64,000 nucleotides of DNA from Symbiodinium microadriaticum. Lineage: Eukaryota; Sar; Dinophyceae; Suessiales; Symbiodiniaceae. A model generated the notes under the pieces. It searched no databases and was not told where the DNA came from. It was given only the letters and a program-made list of their open reading frames with translations. The stretch is taken from assembly GCA_001939145.1 (NCBI GenBank), contig LSRX01000662.1, forward strand, positions 250,200 to 314,199, given 5' to 3'. A program made the position numbers and the translations under genes. This document shows positions 60,223 through 64,000 of the stretch, in pieces. Numbering within the stretch: position 1 is the first letter of the stretch; every line of letters begins with the position of its first letter.

Positions 60223-63200
60223 TGTATGTATGTATGTATGTCTGTATGTCTGTATGTATGTATGTATGTATGTCTGTATGTATGTATGCATGGATGGATG
60301 TATGTATGTATGTATGTATGTATGTATGTATGTACAATGTAATGTAATGTTATGTAATGTTGTGGCATGGTATGGTATGTATGGATGTATGTGTGTATGT
60401 AGACTTATCTGTTCGTGTTTGTATACACCCCTGAAAGCCCTCTATCCAAGTTTATCTACTCAGATACTCATTACAGGTGGGAGTTAGGATTAGGGCTAAT
60501 GATTAGGGGGACGCTTGGGGACATAGACCCTCTCAATAAGGTCTCGTTTTAAGAGAGGCATAAGTAGGGTTAAGAAGGGTCTCCTTTAAGGAGTCTCCCT
60601 AATACTACCTGGGAACAGGCTCTGTTCATGCTTTCCAGGTAGCAGAACCCTGGGAAGCGCACGTACTCAGGGACGATGTATCCTGGATTTTGGTCGTCTT
60701 TTTTGGAAGCTAGCGAAGGTTGAGTGTGGGTTGTTCATCAGGGTGTACATAAGACTCTGCCAACATTGAAGCCGACCCAGAGAAACAAGAGGTGAGTTTA
60801 GTTTGCCAGAATAAGAGCAAGCTCGATGAATTCCACCGCAAAACCCAACTAAAACCCTCTTAAAAAGGTTGGGCATTCGAAAACTAACGGATAACGAAAG
60901 AAAAAGGTGTGTATGACGAGGTCTCAGCATCCGATGCACGCAAGCATCGCCACTCGGCCGTGCTGCAGCTCCACGATCCGCCTCTCGTCTAAAGACATAA
61001 TGTAGGGGCCTAGGTTCCTTATTATAATTATACTATAATGGGCCCCAAAACCCTACTCTAATTATTAAGGCCCCTATATTAAGGGTTTTCTGCCTTCCAC
61101 GGGCTTTCTATGAGGCTTTTGGTACGGGCTTTATGAGGCTTTTTGTCAGGGCTTCCTAGAAGATCAGATCTACGAGGGGTTTTGTAGGTCCGCTTTCTTC
61201 GGCCGTCGAGTTGTAGGCCTAGGTTTCAGGGCTTAGGGGCTCTTGTCCCCAAGGCTGAAACCTGATAAACCAGAACCCTGAGCCGCAAACAGTCACGGCA
61301 GAATGCCGGGGCCTTAAGACTTCAGAACAAGTTTTTTGTTGCTACACCTTTAATAAGGAACCCTAAAGAAGTATTGGTAACTATATACTACAATCATAAG
61401 AAGGAACCTCCCAAAAAAAGTACTGATATTACTAAGGCCCCGCTATTATTCGCTTCTGGTCCGAAGTGCTTCTTGGGCCAAGCGCAACGGATCCCCGTAG
61501 CGACAGGCTCCAGCATCCTGCATGTTTTGGGCTCCCTTGTTTAAGGAACCCTTTCCTATCCTAAACCCTAAACCCCTGAACCTTAAACCCTGAATCCTAA
61601 ACCCGAAACCCTATACCCCTAAACCCTAGCCCTAAACCCTAAACCGGCCCTGACCCCTAAACTGTATCCTGTCCTACGTTCGGGGTTTTGGCTCTCCGGG
61701 GAAGCGCGGAGCGGTGCGTGGTTCACCCTTGTGCAGACCCCCAGCAAAGCCCCCAAAGGCGCAAGGTATCGAGGCCCTTGCAGACAGACTTGTGAAGGAG
61801 GTCGGAAACTCGGAAAGCGGCCCGATACCAAACCCTCGACAGCTCCAACCCGCAAAAAAAGTCCAGAAGACTTGATCTGTGAACCCTAAACCCCAAACCC
61901 ATACCCCGAAATGAAAAAAAAACCCTAAACCCCAAACCCCTAAACCCCTAACCCCTAAACCCTAAACCCCAAACCAACCCTAAACCCTAAAACCCTAAAC
62001 CCCAAACCGTGAACCCCAAGTCCCAAGACGCAAACCCCAACATCGCCCCTCCTGCAAGCGGGACTGCCGCGGCACCCTTCAGACCGTTGGGGATGTCAGT
62101 GAAGGCCAAGGACTGCGAAGGGGAGCCTCGGACTACGCTGGGCGACAACAACTACGAATATATAAAAGGTTTAGGGTTTAGGGTTAATATATAGGGGCCT
62201 CTATAANCTAGAAGCCCCAGACTCGAAACAGGCAACCCGCCTACGGCGGAACTGCTGCGCAGCGATCTCCGGATTGTCGAACTTGCCTTCGTGGCCGAGT
62301 ACCCTAGCCCAATTAGCTTAACCTAGGCTTTAGGGTTAAGGGTTTGGGGATTATATAAGCCCAAAAAGGTTAAAGGTTTCGGGTTTGGGGATTATATAAG
62401 CGCCAAAAAGGTTAAAGGTTACCGACTCAGCTACCAAGTTGCTGAGCCCGAGCGGGTCAAAGAAGCCCAGCGGAGGGGTCACGCCAAGCTCCTCCGCAGC
62501 TTCTGCTGCTTATTTGGTTGGACTCCTTGTTCTTTAGCGTCTTTTTCTCAAGGTGTCCCGGAGGAGCTTTGTGTTTAGGGTTTAGGGATCATGGATTTTC
62601 TTAGGGCTTTGGGGGGTTGGGGGTTTCAGGGTTTCCATTAGTCAGAATTCGCAATTTGACGGCACTGGTTTTGCCTTGGGGGTGCCCGGATCAGAAAACT
62701 AACAAAGTGGCAAAGAACGAGACCCACATGCTCAACATCCGTAGCCCTGCTGTCACAACACGGAACATCAACACGTCTCATAACCCCCCTCAGCGCCCCG
62801 AGCTCTCTCTCTCTCTCTGTCTCTCTCGGCCCTCTTCTCCTGAGAGAAGTCCGGCGCCGTGGCACGGAGAGGAGACTCTGTGTAGTTGGCCCAGTCACCT
62901 TCCATTTGCGTTTGGGGGCCGGGGTCTGGGTTTCGGGCTTGGGGACCTGAGCCCTAATCCCTTGAGATATGGTTGAGGATATAAGTCCTGCATTTTGCCC
63001 CATAAATAAGGAATATGCCATAGTTCCATAGTTCCCATAGTTTAGGGTCCTGAAGGTAATGCAGGATTCATATCATCAGCTTTAGGGGGCCCTTATAATC
63101 AGAACAGGGCTGGGATCCAGGGGCTTCAATTCGAAGGTCTTTGCGGCCAAGGTTTAGGGACGACATGGATGCCCTAAGCCAAAAAAAAGAACACAAAAAC

Positions 63201-63626
63201 CCAGTCAGCCAACCTCGAATGTAGGAACCTGATTAAGAACACCTGGCACTCGAACCCCAAATTTATCAGGATTCAGGAAAAGAGCTCGAATAAAGACCCA
63301 GGGTCTCTTGATCATTTTCCTATAGCTACCAGACTACATATAGAACGACTATAGATCCATTACAGCGCCCTGAAAAGAGACCCTTAGAGAAACCCTATAA
63401 TGCAGGAAGCTGATGAAGAAACCCCTTAGGGGGATCCTCATACTTTGGGGTTACCGGACCAGGGTCTCTTAATCAGTTTCCTGCATTCTTATCTTGGGGT
63501 CCCTTTTGGGCCCCAATATAGTATCGCACCTTCCTAAAAAGCAGCCCTAAAAGGGGACCCTACTTTAGAGAACCTAGTCCAACTCCTCGAGGCCCAGTCG
63601 CCCCAAGCCGATCCGGTGAGGCCATC
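42056..63626 (-). CDS. Chlorophyll a-c binding (acpPC-type) light-harvesting polyprotein gene, multi-exon, spanning six repeat units
   Basis: Seen: on the minus strand, exons encode repeated light-harvesting domains of about 168-178 residues joined head to tail. Each complete unit starts near DGLTGSAWGDW and ends at GMFFQ (or a variant). The two pigment-helix signatures recur: ExxHGR(V/I)(A/S)M in the first helix and E(L/I)xNGRLAM in the third. The unit junctions splice in frame, so FFQ runs directly into DGLTGS of the next unit. Known: acpPC proteins are three-helix thylakoid antenna proteins that bind chlorophyll a, c2 and peridinin, and dinoflagellates make some of them as polyproteins that are later cut. 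Inference: one transcript covers units 1 to 4 at least, and the conserved unit ends are the likely cutting region. I see no start codon, plastid-targeting leader or stop; the 5' end probably lies beyond 64000. Units 5 and 6 may be decayed. Exon edges were set by reading frame, AG|G acceptors and homology between units. Confidence 0.9.
42107..42218 (-). mobile_element. Introner: family B element forming the unit 6 intron, with 17-base target duplication
   Basis: The 17 bases tagttggcccagtcacc occur at 42091-42107 and again at 42203-42219, flanking about 95 bases that match family B (left end ttaattagaatagggt, right end near ggtaatttgttttta). On the coding strand the duplicated GTGACTGGGCC provides the GT donor, while the element end plus the original copy provides AAG|G. 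The homologous places in unit 5 (about 42467-42490) and unit 4 (about 43210-43235) are uninterrupted. What is seen is a filled site and two empty sites; transposition with splice-site capture is the inference. Confidence 0.88.
42367..42508 (-). pseudogene. Light-harvesting polyprotein unit 5, internally deleted and out of frame
   Basis: The first part (DGLTGSAWGDWANYTASPL) and the last part (DETKKRRLAAELANGRLAMM... FFQ) are nearly identical to unit 4, but everything between is gone. The fusion lies at about 42450/42451. Length is 142 bases against 525 in unit 4, a loss of 383 bases, which is not a multiple of three; reading on from the upstream frame meets a TGA just after the junction. Acceptor (AAG|GAC) and donor (CAG|GA) contexts are intact, so it could still be spliced in as a frame-breaking exon or be skipped. 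Alternatives are a cryptic splice arrangement or an assembly collapse between near-identical units; long reads would decide. Confidence 0.75.
42731..43255 (-). CDS. Light-harvesting polyprotein unit 4 (single intronless exon)
   Basis: A single open exon of 525 bases, 175 codons, from DGLTGSAWGDWANYT to MMAIIGMFFQ. Motifs in order: GFWDPVGFTKDG at about residues 37-48, EIKHGRVAMLATMGYITPE (first helix), FSDIPNGLAALKV, GWLQIFAYCGFVEF (second helix), and ELANGRLAMMAIIGMFFQ (third helix). The acceptor reads GAAG|GAC and the donor is GA after FFQ. The open frame runs into the flanking introns on both sides, so a gene finder may give a longer ORF starting at a spurious Met in intron sequence. The flanking introns resemble those of unit 5: sequence just upstream of 43255 matches that upstream of unit 5 (42509-42690), which shows that exon plus intron duplicated together. 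It is the best-preserved unit in the window. Confidence 0.95.
43657..43721. repeat. (CATA)n(CAGA)n microsatellite
   Basis: CATA to about 43692, then CAGA to about 43720. It lies in the unit 3-4 intron; the AT-rich stretch to about 44400 follows. Confidence 0.93.
44654..45276 (-). CDS. Light-harvesting polyprotein unit 3 (2 exons)
   Basis: Exon 1 is 45056-45276 (221 bases, DGLTGSAWGDWATYTDSPLR through GYITPE) and exon 2 is 44654-44951 (298 bases, ITGKFPGYLSPSAGLKFADV through AMMAIIGMFFQ). Together they make 519 bases, 173 codons with no stop. The intron, 44952-45055, is 104 bases with a GC donor and AG|G acceptor. The first-helix motif is ELKHGRISML and the third-helix motif ELANGRLAMM, both with the conserved E, N/H and R of chlorophyll-binding helices. 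A proline- and alanine-rich insert (SPGTPAAAGDFGFKV) precedes the third helix. Upstream the unit meets unit 2 through an intron at 45277-46093 that holds two family B elements; downstream it ends FFQ with a GC donor and meets unit 4 through an intron of about 1.4 kb. Confidence 0.92.
45390..45470. mobile_element. Family B element in the unit 2-3 intron
   Basis: aattagaatagggttttggg at the left, aaggcccctatatta at the right; the left arm is slightly truncated. Confidence 0.68.
45593..45669. mobile_element. Family B element in the unit 2-3 intron
   Basis: aatataggggccttgataat at the left, ttccggcccctatatt at the right. Short form of the family. Confidence 0.68.
46094..53461 (-). CDS. Light-harvesting polyprotein unit 2 (9 exons)
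   Basis: Exons, 5' to 3': 53401-53461 (TGSAWGDWAAYTDSPLRAFE), 52057-52157 (ELGVQAPVGFWDPVGYTRDG... to EIK), 51629-51674 (HGRVAMYATVGYIVP), 50936-50982 (EYFKWPGFLSPSLGLK), 49806-49845 (FSDVPNGLAAISK), 48585-48666 (VPGAGWAQIVAFAGYYELF...), 47415-47455 (DYGWKVITASEPE), 46361-46414 (ALKKKLSAELANGRLAMM), 46094-46117 (AFIGMSFQ). Exon lengths 61, 101, 46, 47, 40, 82, 41, 54 and 24, plus 8 bases carried from unit 1, give 504 bases, exactly 168 codons. Every acceptor is AG|G. Donors are GA, GC, GA, GC, GC, GC, GT, GC, GA in order. Intron positions differ almost everywhere from unit 1. The first exon joins the last exon of unit 1 in frame (FFQDGL|TGS), which supports one polyprotein. The last two exons lie either side of an inserted element with matching flanks. 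Confidence 0.87.
46118..46360 (-). mobile_element. Introner-like element in unit 2, with 26-base diverged direct repeat
   Basis: This 243-base intron (GC donor, GAG|G acceptor) carries a family B element (ends near 46124 and 46316) interrupted by a long TA/TGTA microsatellite. Exon sequence GCGATCATTGGGATGTTC at the donor side (46360 downwards) is repeated as GCTTTCATTGGTATGTCC at the acceptor side (46117 downwards); over 26 bases only four positions differ. The repeat encodes the end of the third helix (A-IGM-FQ), so splicing leaves one copy. It has the layout of the unit 6 intron, but older and more diverged. Confidence 0.72.
46197..46281. repeat. (TA)n(TGTA)n microsatellite inside the unit 2 introner
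   Basis: TA run 46197-46239, then TGTA units. It sits inside a family B element, so the element has grown by repeat expansion after insertion. Confidence 0.93.
47012..47116. mobile_element. Family B element in unit 2 intron 7
   Basis: agtgtaggggccttaataat at the left and attaaggcccctccacta at the right, with accaaaaaccctattct inside: a clear inverted repeat. Confidence 0.72.
47840..48115. repeat. GA/TA/GATA and TCTA/TCTG microsatellites
   Basis: GA and TA run 47840-47920 (gatata units) and a TCTA/TCTG block at 48048-48112, in unit 2 intron 6. Confidence 0.9.
48735..48856. mobile_element. Family A MITE-like element inside unit 2 intron 5
   Basis: Left cccagagagcccaatacccc, right cctcgggctctctggg. 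It lies about 70 bases upstream, in gene sense, of the exon starting at 48666. Confidence 0.82.
49405..49566. mobile_element. Family B element with internal CA/AAT microsatellite, unit 2 intron 5
   Basis: Left atgtaggggccttcataaat, right ttattcaggcccctatagc; extended by a run of A, CA and AAT repeats in the centre. Confidence 0.66.
50387..50486. mobile_element. Family H element in unit 2 intron 4
   Basis: gggtagttctctaaatcagg at the left, ccctaatttagagaaccaccc at the right: the best-matched inverted repeat of the family. Confidence 0.76.
50660..50915. repeat. Telomere-type CCCTAAA field in unit 2 intron 4
   Basis: The longest dense field in the window, with ccctaaa, cccctaaa, ccctaca and ccaccccta variants, inside an intron of a protein gene. 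Confidence 0.86.
50970..51091 (-). repeat. Tandem duplication of the unit 2 exon 4 acceptor region
   Basis: The 22 bases spanning the acceptor and first codons of exon 4 (plus strand acttgaagtactcctgggct and two more bases) occur at 50970-50991 and again at 51070-51091, exactly 100 bases apart, with partly similar sequence beyond. The upstream copy reads EYFK and then leaves the coding sequence, so it could act as a decoy acceptor. Confidence 0.65.
52238..52332. repeat. 95-base exact duplication ending at an assembly gap
   Basis: Identical to 53211-53305 (offset 973), covering the right half of a family H element and following sequence. It ends exactly where the run of 62 Ns starts (52333), so it is suspect as a contig-end overlap. 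It lies in unit 2 intron 1. Confidence 0.8.
52333..52394. other. Assembly gap (62 Ns) in unit 2 intron 1
   Basis: Bounded on the left by a 95-base sequence that also occurs at 53211-53305, and on the right by a family C element. Confidence 0.99.
52395..52486. mobile_element. Family C element at the edge of an assembly gap, unit 2 intron 1
   Basis: Begins tgagtacccaagcccaaa directly after the Ns and ends cctagtcagctactaag. Confidence 0.7.
53158..53270. mobile_element. Family H element in unit 2 intron 1
   Basis: Left arm atagatagttttcctttta is diverged; the right arm accctactttagagaactac is conserved, with aaaacggcacccttat in the centre. Confidence 0.62.
53477..53658. mobile_element. Family A element, long variant, beside unit 2 exon 1
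   Basis: Left arm ccccgagagcccacggggg, right arm ggggtgttgggctctctg, with the extra internal block seen at 35952-36104. The left end is only about 15 bases from the exon 1 acceptor at 53461, so the element nearly makes up the 3' end of that intron. Confidence 0.72.
54417..63626 (-). CDS. Light-harvesting polyprotein unit 1 (about 11 exons)
   Basis: Exons, 5' to 3': 63602-63626 (DGLTGSAWG), 62864-62898 (GDWANYTESPLR), about 62443-62491 (ELGVTPPLGFFDPLGL), 62241-62286 (KFDNPEIAAQQFRR), 60932-60981 (RIVELQHGRVAMLACIG), 60636-60682 or 60609-60682 (GYIVPEYVRFPG...), 58479-58539 (SLAFTDIPNGLKG...), 57415-57475 (GWLQIVTFVGIIEVSN), 56991-57063 (NIQTDVLGDYGYGAFG...), 55589-55647 (DSEKKMKSLNAEINNGRLAM), 54417-54452 (FAIIGMFFQDGL). 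With these edges the unit is in frame, about 178 residues. Uncertain edges: the end of exon 2, the start of exon 3 (the usual AFEE is missing, so a piece may be unplaced) and the end of exon 6. Donors are mostly GC or GA; the intron after exon 8 uses GT. This is the most divergent unit (GFFDP instead of GFWDP, EINNGRLAM instead of ELANGRLAM). Its introns run from 156 to about 2,000 bases. Confidence 0.82.
55038..55148. mobile_element. Family B element in unit 1 intron 9-10 region
   Basis: Left aatgtagggtccttaataat, right attaaggcccttatatta; ccccaaaccctattctaat inside. It lies in the intron between exons 10 and 11. Confidence 0.72.
55398..55576. repeat. Telomere-type field with repeated longer unit, beside unit 1 exon 10
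   Basis: cccctagcccctaaacccta with aatccctaacccctaa recurs at least three times, so this is a tandem array of about 43-45 bases built from heptamers. It ends about 13 bases from the donor side of exon 10. Confidence 0.83.
55795..55917. mobile_element. Family D element
   Basis: Starts gggacttaggattaggggg, contains atagaccctctcaataaggt, ends ccttaatactacctaagac. Its partner is at 60481-60612. The ends form an imperfect inverted repeat. It lies in unit 1 intron 9. Confidence 0.62.
56091..56187. mobile_element. Family K inverted-repeat element in unit 1 intron 9
   Basis: gttgatgatgtacatcctgc at the left pairs with gcaggatttgtatcatcaac at the right. The centre holds ggaccctaaactatggga. Relatives at 62972-63079 and, partial, 52955-53020. 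Confidence 0.74.
56500..56605. repeat. Telomere-type CCCTAAA field, unit 1 intron 9
   Basis: ccctaaa units with aagccctaa variants. Confidence 0.82.
56660..57000 (-). repeat. Three copies of an exon 9 splice-site edge with truncated family A elements
   Basis: The functional 3' edge of unit 1 exon 9 (plus strand cagctcctcgatcttctt, 56985 onward) has near copies at 56681-56700 and 56888-56907 (cagcacctcgatcttcctta). Each extra copy is fused to the right part of a family A element (about 56693-56770 and 56905-56950), followed by a shared tacgccctgaacctaagc spacer. The whole lies in the intron between exons 9 and 10. It looks like two rounds of element insertion with exon-edge duplication, or one insertion followed by tandem duplication. 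Confidence 0.6.
58391..58633. repeat. 243-base exact duplication, copy 1 (contains unit 1 exon 7)
   Basis: Identical to 61964-62206 (offset 3573). It contains exon 7, telomere-type repeats and the start of a family B element. The reading order of the gene shows that this is the properly placed copy. Confidence 0.85.
58948..59056. mobile_element. Family A MITE-like element inside unit 1 intron 6
   Basis: Full copy: cccagagagcccaatacccc at the left, gggggtatggggctctctggg-like right arm. Confidence 0.83.
59148..59259. mobile_element. Family B element in unit 1 intron 6
   Basis: Left aatgtaggggcctaaataat, right acttactacggcctctaca. Confidence 0.68.
59783..59892. mobile_element. Family B element in unit 1 intron 6
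   Basis: Left taatgttaggggccttgata, right ttattaaggcccctatatta; third element in the same intron. Confidence 0.72.
60196..60337. repeat. (TGTA)n/(TGTC)n microsatellite in unit 1 intron 6
   Basis: TGTA units with TGTC and TGGA variants; followed by taatgt repeats. Confidence 0.93.
60481..60612. mobile_element. Family D element adjoining unit 1 exon 6
   Basis: Starts gagttaggattagggctaat, contains catagaccctctcaataagg, ends tccctaatactacctgg. On the coding strand its end reads CAG|GTAGTATTAGGG, a possible GT donor for exon 6, so element and intron boundary may coincide. Confidence 0.6.
60998..61081. mobile_element. Family B element next to unit 1 exon 5
   Basis: Left taatgtaggggcctaggttc, right attaaggcccctatattaag. 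It begins 17 bases from the acceptor of the exon at 60932-60981, so it forms the 3' end of intron 4. Confidence 0.7.
61306..61449. mobile_element. Family B-like element in unit 1 intron 4, diverged
   Basis: Starts gggccttaagacttcagaa and ends attactaaggccccgctatt, with two copies of the aaggaaccc-aaagtattggt core, suggesting one element inserted into another. Confidence 0.55.
61964..62206. repeat. 243-base exact duplication, copy 2, ending at an assembly N
   Basis: Identical to 58391-58633. It stops at the unknown base 62207, after which the sequence is unrelated to that following copy 1. Confidence 0.85.
62052..62112 (-). pseudogene. Second identical copy of unit 1 exon 7, out of order
   Basis: Bases 61964-62206 repeat 58391-58633 with no difference that I can see, including the 61-base exon encoding SLAFTDIPNGLKG. 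Here the exon lies between exons 4 and 5, where it does not fit the protein order. The copy ends exactly at the single N at 62207. An assembly artefact at a contig join is the simplest reading; a real recent duplication is possible. Confidence 0.7.
62287..62442 (-). mobile_element. Family C element forming unit 1 intron 3
   Basis: The 156-base intron is nearly all family C element: on the plus strand it starts gccgagtaccctagccca and ends gactcagctaccaagtt. A short inner segment (ggggattatataagc plus ccaaaaaggttaaaggtt) is present twice. Intron start GCAACTTGG resembles the next exon's start GCAAGTTCG, as expected if a target duplication supplied the donor. Other copies lie at 19744-19838, 26079-26175 and 52395-52486. 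Confidence 0.65.
62972..63079. mobile_element. Family K element in unit 1 intron 1
   Basis: gttgaggatataagtcctgc at the left, gcaggattcatatcatcagc at the right; in the opposite orientation to 56091-56187. Confidence 0.72.
63224..63332. mobile_element. Family F element in unit 1 intron 1
   Basis: Left aggaacctgattaagaacac, right cccagggtctcttgatcatt with ttcctata beyond; shares the aataaagacccaggg block with 17996-18096. Confidence 0.7.
63403..63487. mobile_element. Family F element in unit 1 intron 1, second copy
   Basis: Left atgcaggaagctgatgaaga, right cttaatcagtttcctgcat: a terminal inverted repeat with a few mismatches. Confidence 0.7.
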
Positions 63627-63802
63627 CTGGGGCGAGCTGGCTCTTCTTGCCTCTCTCTCTCTGCGCCCGCGCGGGTGTGAGGGTGCGCGTGCGTCTCCTT
63701 CCCTTGTCTCTGAAGCTTGTAGGAGGTTAGCTGCAGGGCTCTAGGATTTTTAAAAGCCGCTTCTGAGGCTTTCGGGTTGCGGGGATGCTAGATGAGGGTT
63801 AA

Positions 63803-63923
63803 CTCCCTGGTTCTTAGTAGGGAATGGGGAATGGGTCTTTGGGACTACTATTTTGGGGACCTTAAGGGACTATCCATAGGGAACCATTCCCCCATTCCCT
63901 ACTAAGAACCAGGGCCAAGGGAG
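63803..63923. mobile_element. Family G inverted-repeat element
   Basis: ctccctggttcttagtaggg at the left is complementary to ccctactaagaaccaggg near the right end, with attcccccattc inside the right arm. A second copy is at 35437-35540. Confidence 0.76.
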
Positions 63924-64000
63924 TCCTGAACCCGAACCTCTAAACCCTGAAACCCTAAACCCTGAAACCCCAAAACCCAAAACCCCTAAACCCCCAAACC

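Noticed and set aside
60090-60487. Tyr/His/Thr and Met/Tyr/Val/Cys repeat proteins
   Set aside because: Translation of the TGTA microsatellite inside unit 1 intron 6.

Overview
The window looks like nuclear DNA of a dinoflagellate, most likely a core photosynthetic lineage such as the Suessiales; genus and species cannot be fixed from sequence alone. Four things point there. (1) The best gene, on the minus strand across the right third, encodes tandem chlorophyll a-c binding (acpPC-type) light-harvesting proteins as one polyprotein. (2) Its introns mostly start GC or GA instead of GT, and almost every acceptor reads AG|G, the known dinoflagellate pattern. (3) TTTAGGG/CCCTAAA telomere-type repeats are scattered through the whole window in both orientations. 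(4) Introns and spacers are packed with short inverted-repeat elements of several families, which fit introners (intron-generating MITE-like elements) reported from dinoflagellates.

Layout. 0-2.3 kb: three minus-strand exons that join in frame into segments S1-S3 of a voltage-gated, probably K+ (KCNH/CNBD-like), channel; the gene runs off the left edge. A coiled-coil exon at 9.4 kb may belong to the same or a neighbouring gene. 10.6-13.7 kb: a decayed plus-strand LINE-like retroelement with endonuclease and reverse-transcriptase motifs, frameshifts and an internal duplication. 13.7-42 kb: mostly non-coding, with telomere-type repeat fields, microsatellites, a 375-base assembly gap and many inverted-repeat elements; one credible orphan exon lies at 27.7-27.9 kb. 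42-63.6 kb: the light-harvesting polyprotein gene.

The polyprotein gene is the main discovery. Read 5' to 3' on the minus strand it holds unit 1 (about 11 exons, 54.4-63.6 kb), unit 2 (9 exons, 46.1-53.5 kb), unit 3 (2 exons), unit 4 (one uninterrupted 525-base exon), unit 5 (internally deleted, out of frame) and unit 6 (first two exons only recognised). Units share the protein plan but have largely different intron positions, so most introns seem to have been gained after the units duplicated. Unit 6 shows the mechanism: a 95-base element sits between two copies of a 17-base exon sequence, and splicing from the duplicated copy restores the reading frame exactly. Units 4 and 5 keep the empty site.

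Assembly caution: Ns lie at 2636, 22528, 30353-30727, 52333-52394 and 62207. Two exact duplications end precisely at such gaps and are probably assembly artefacts; one carries a second copy of a light-harvesting exon.
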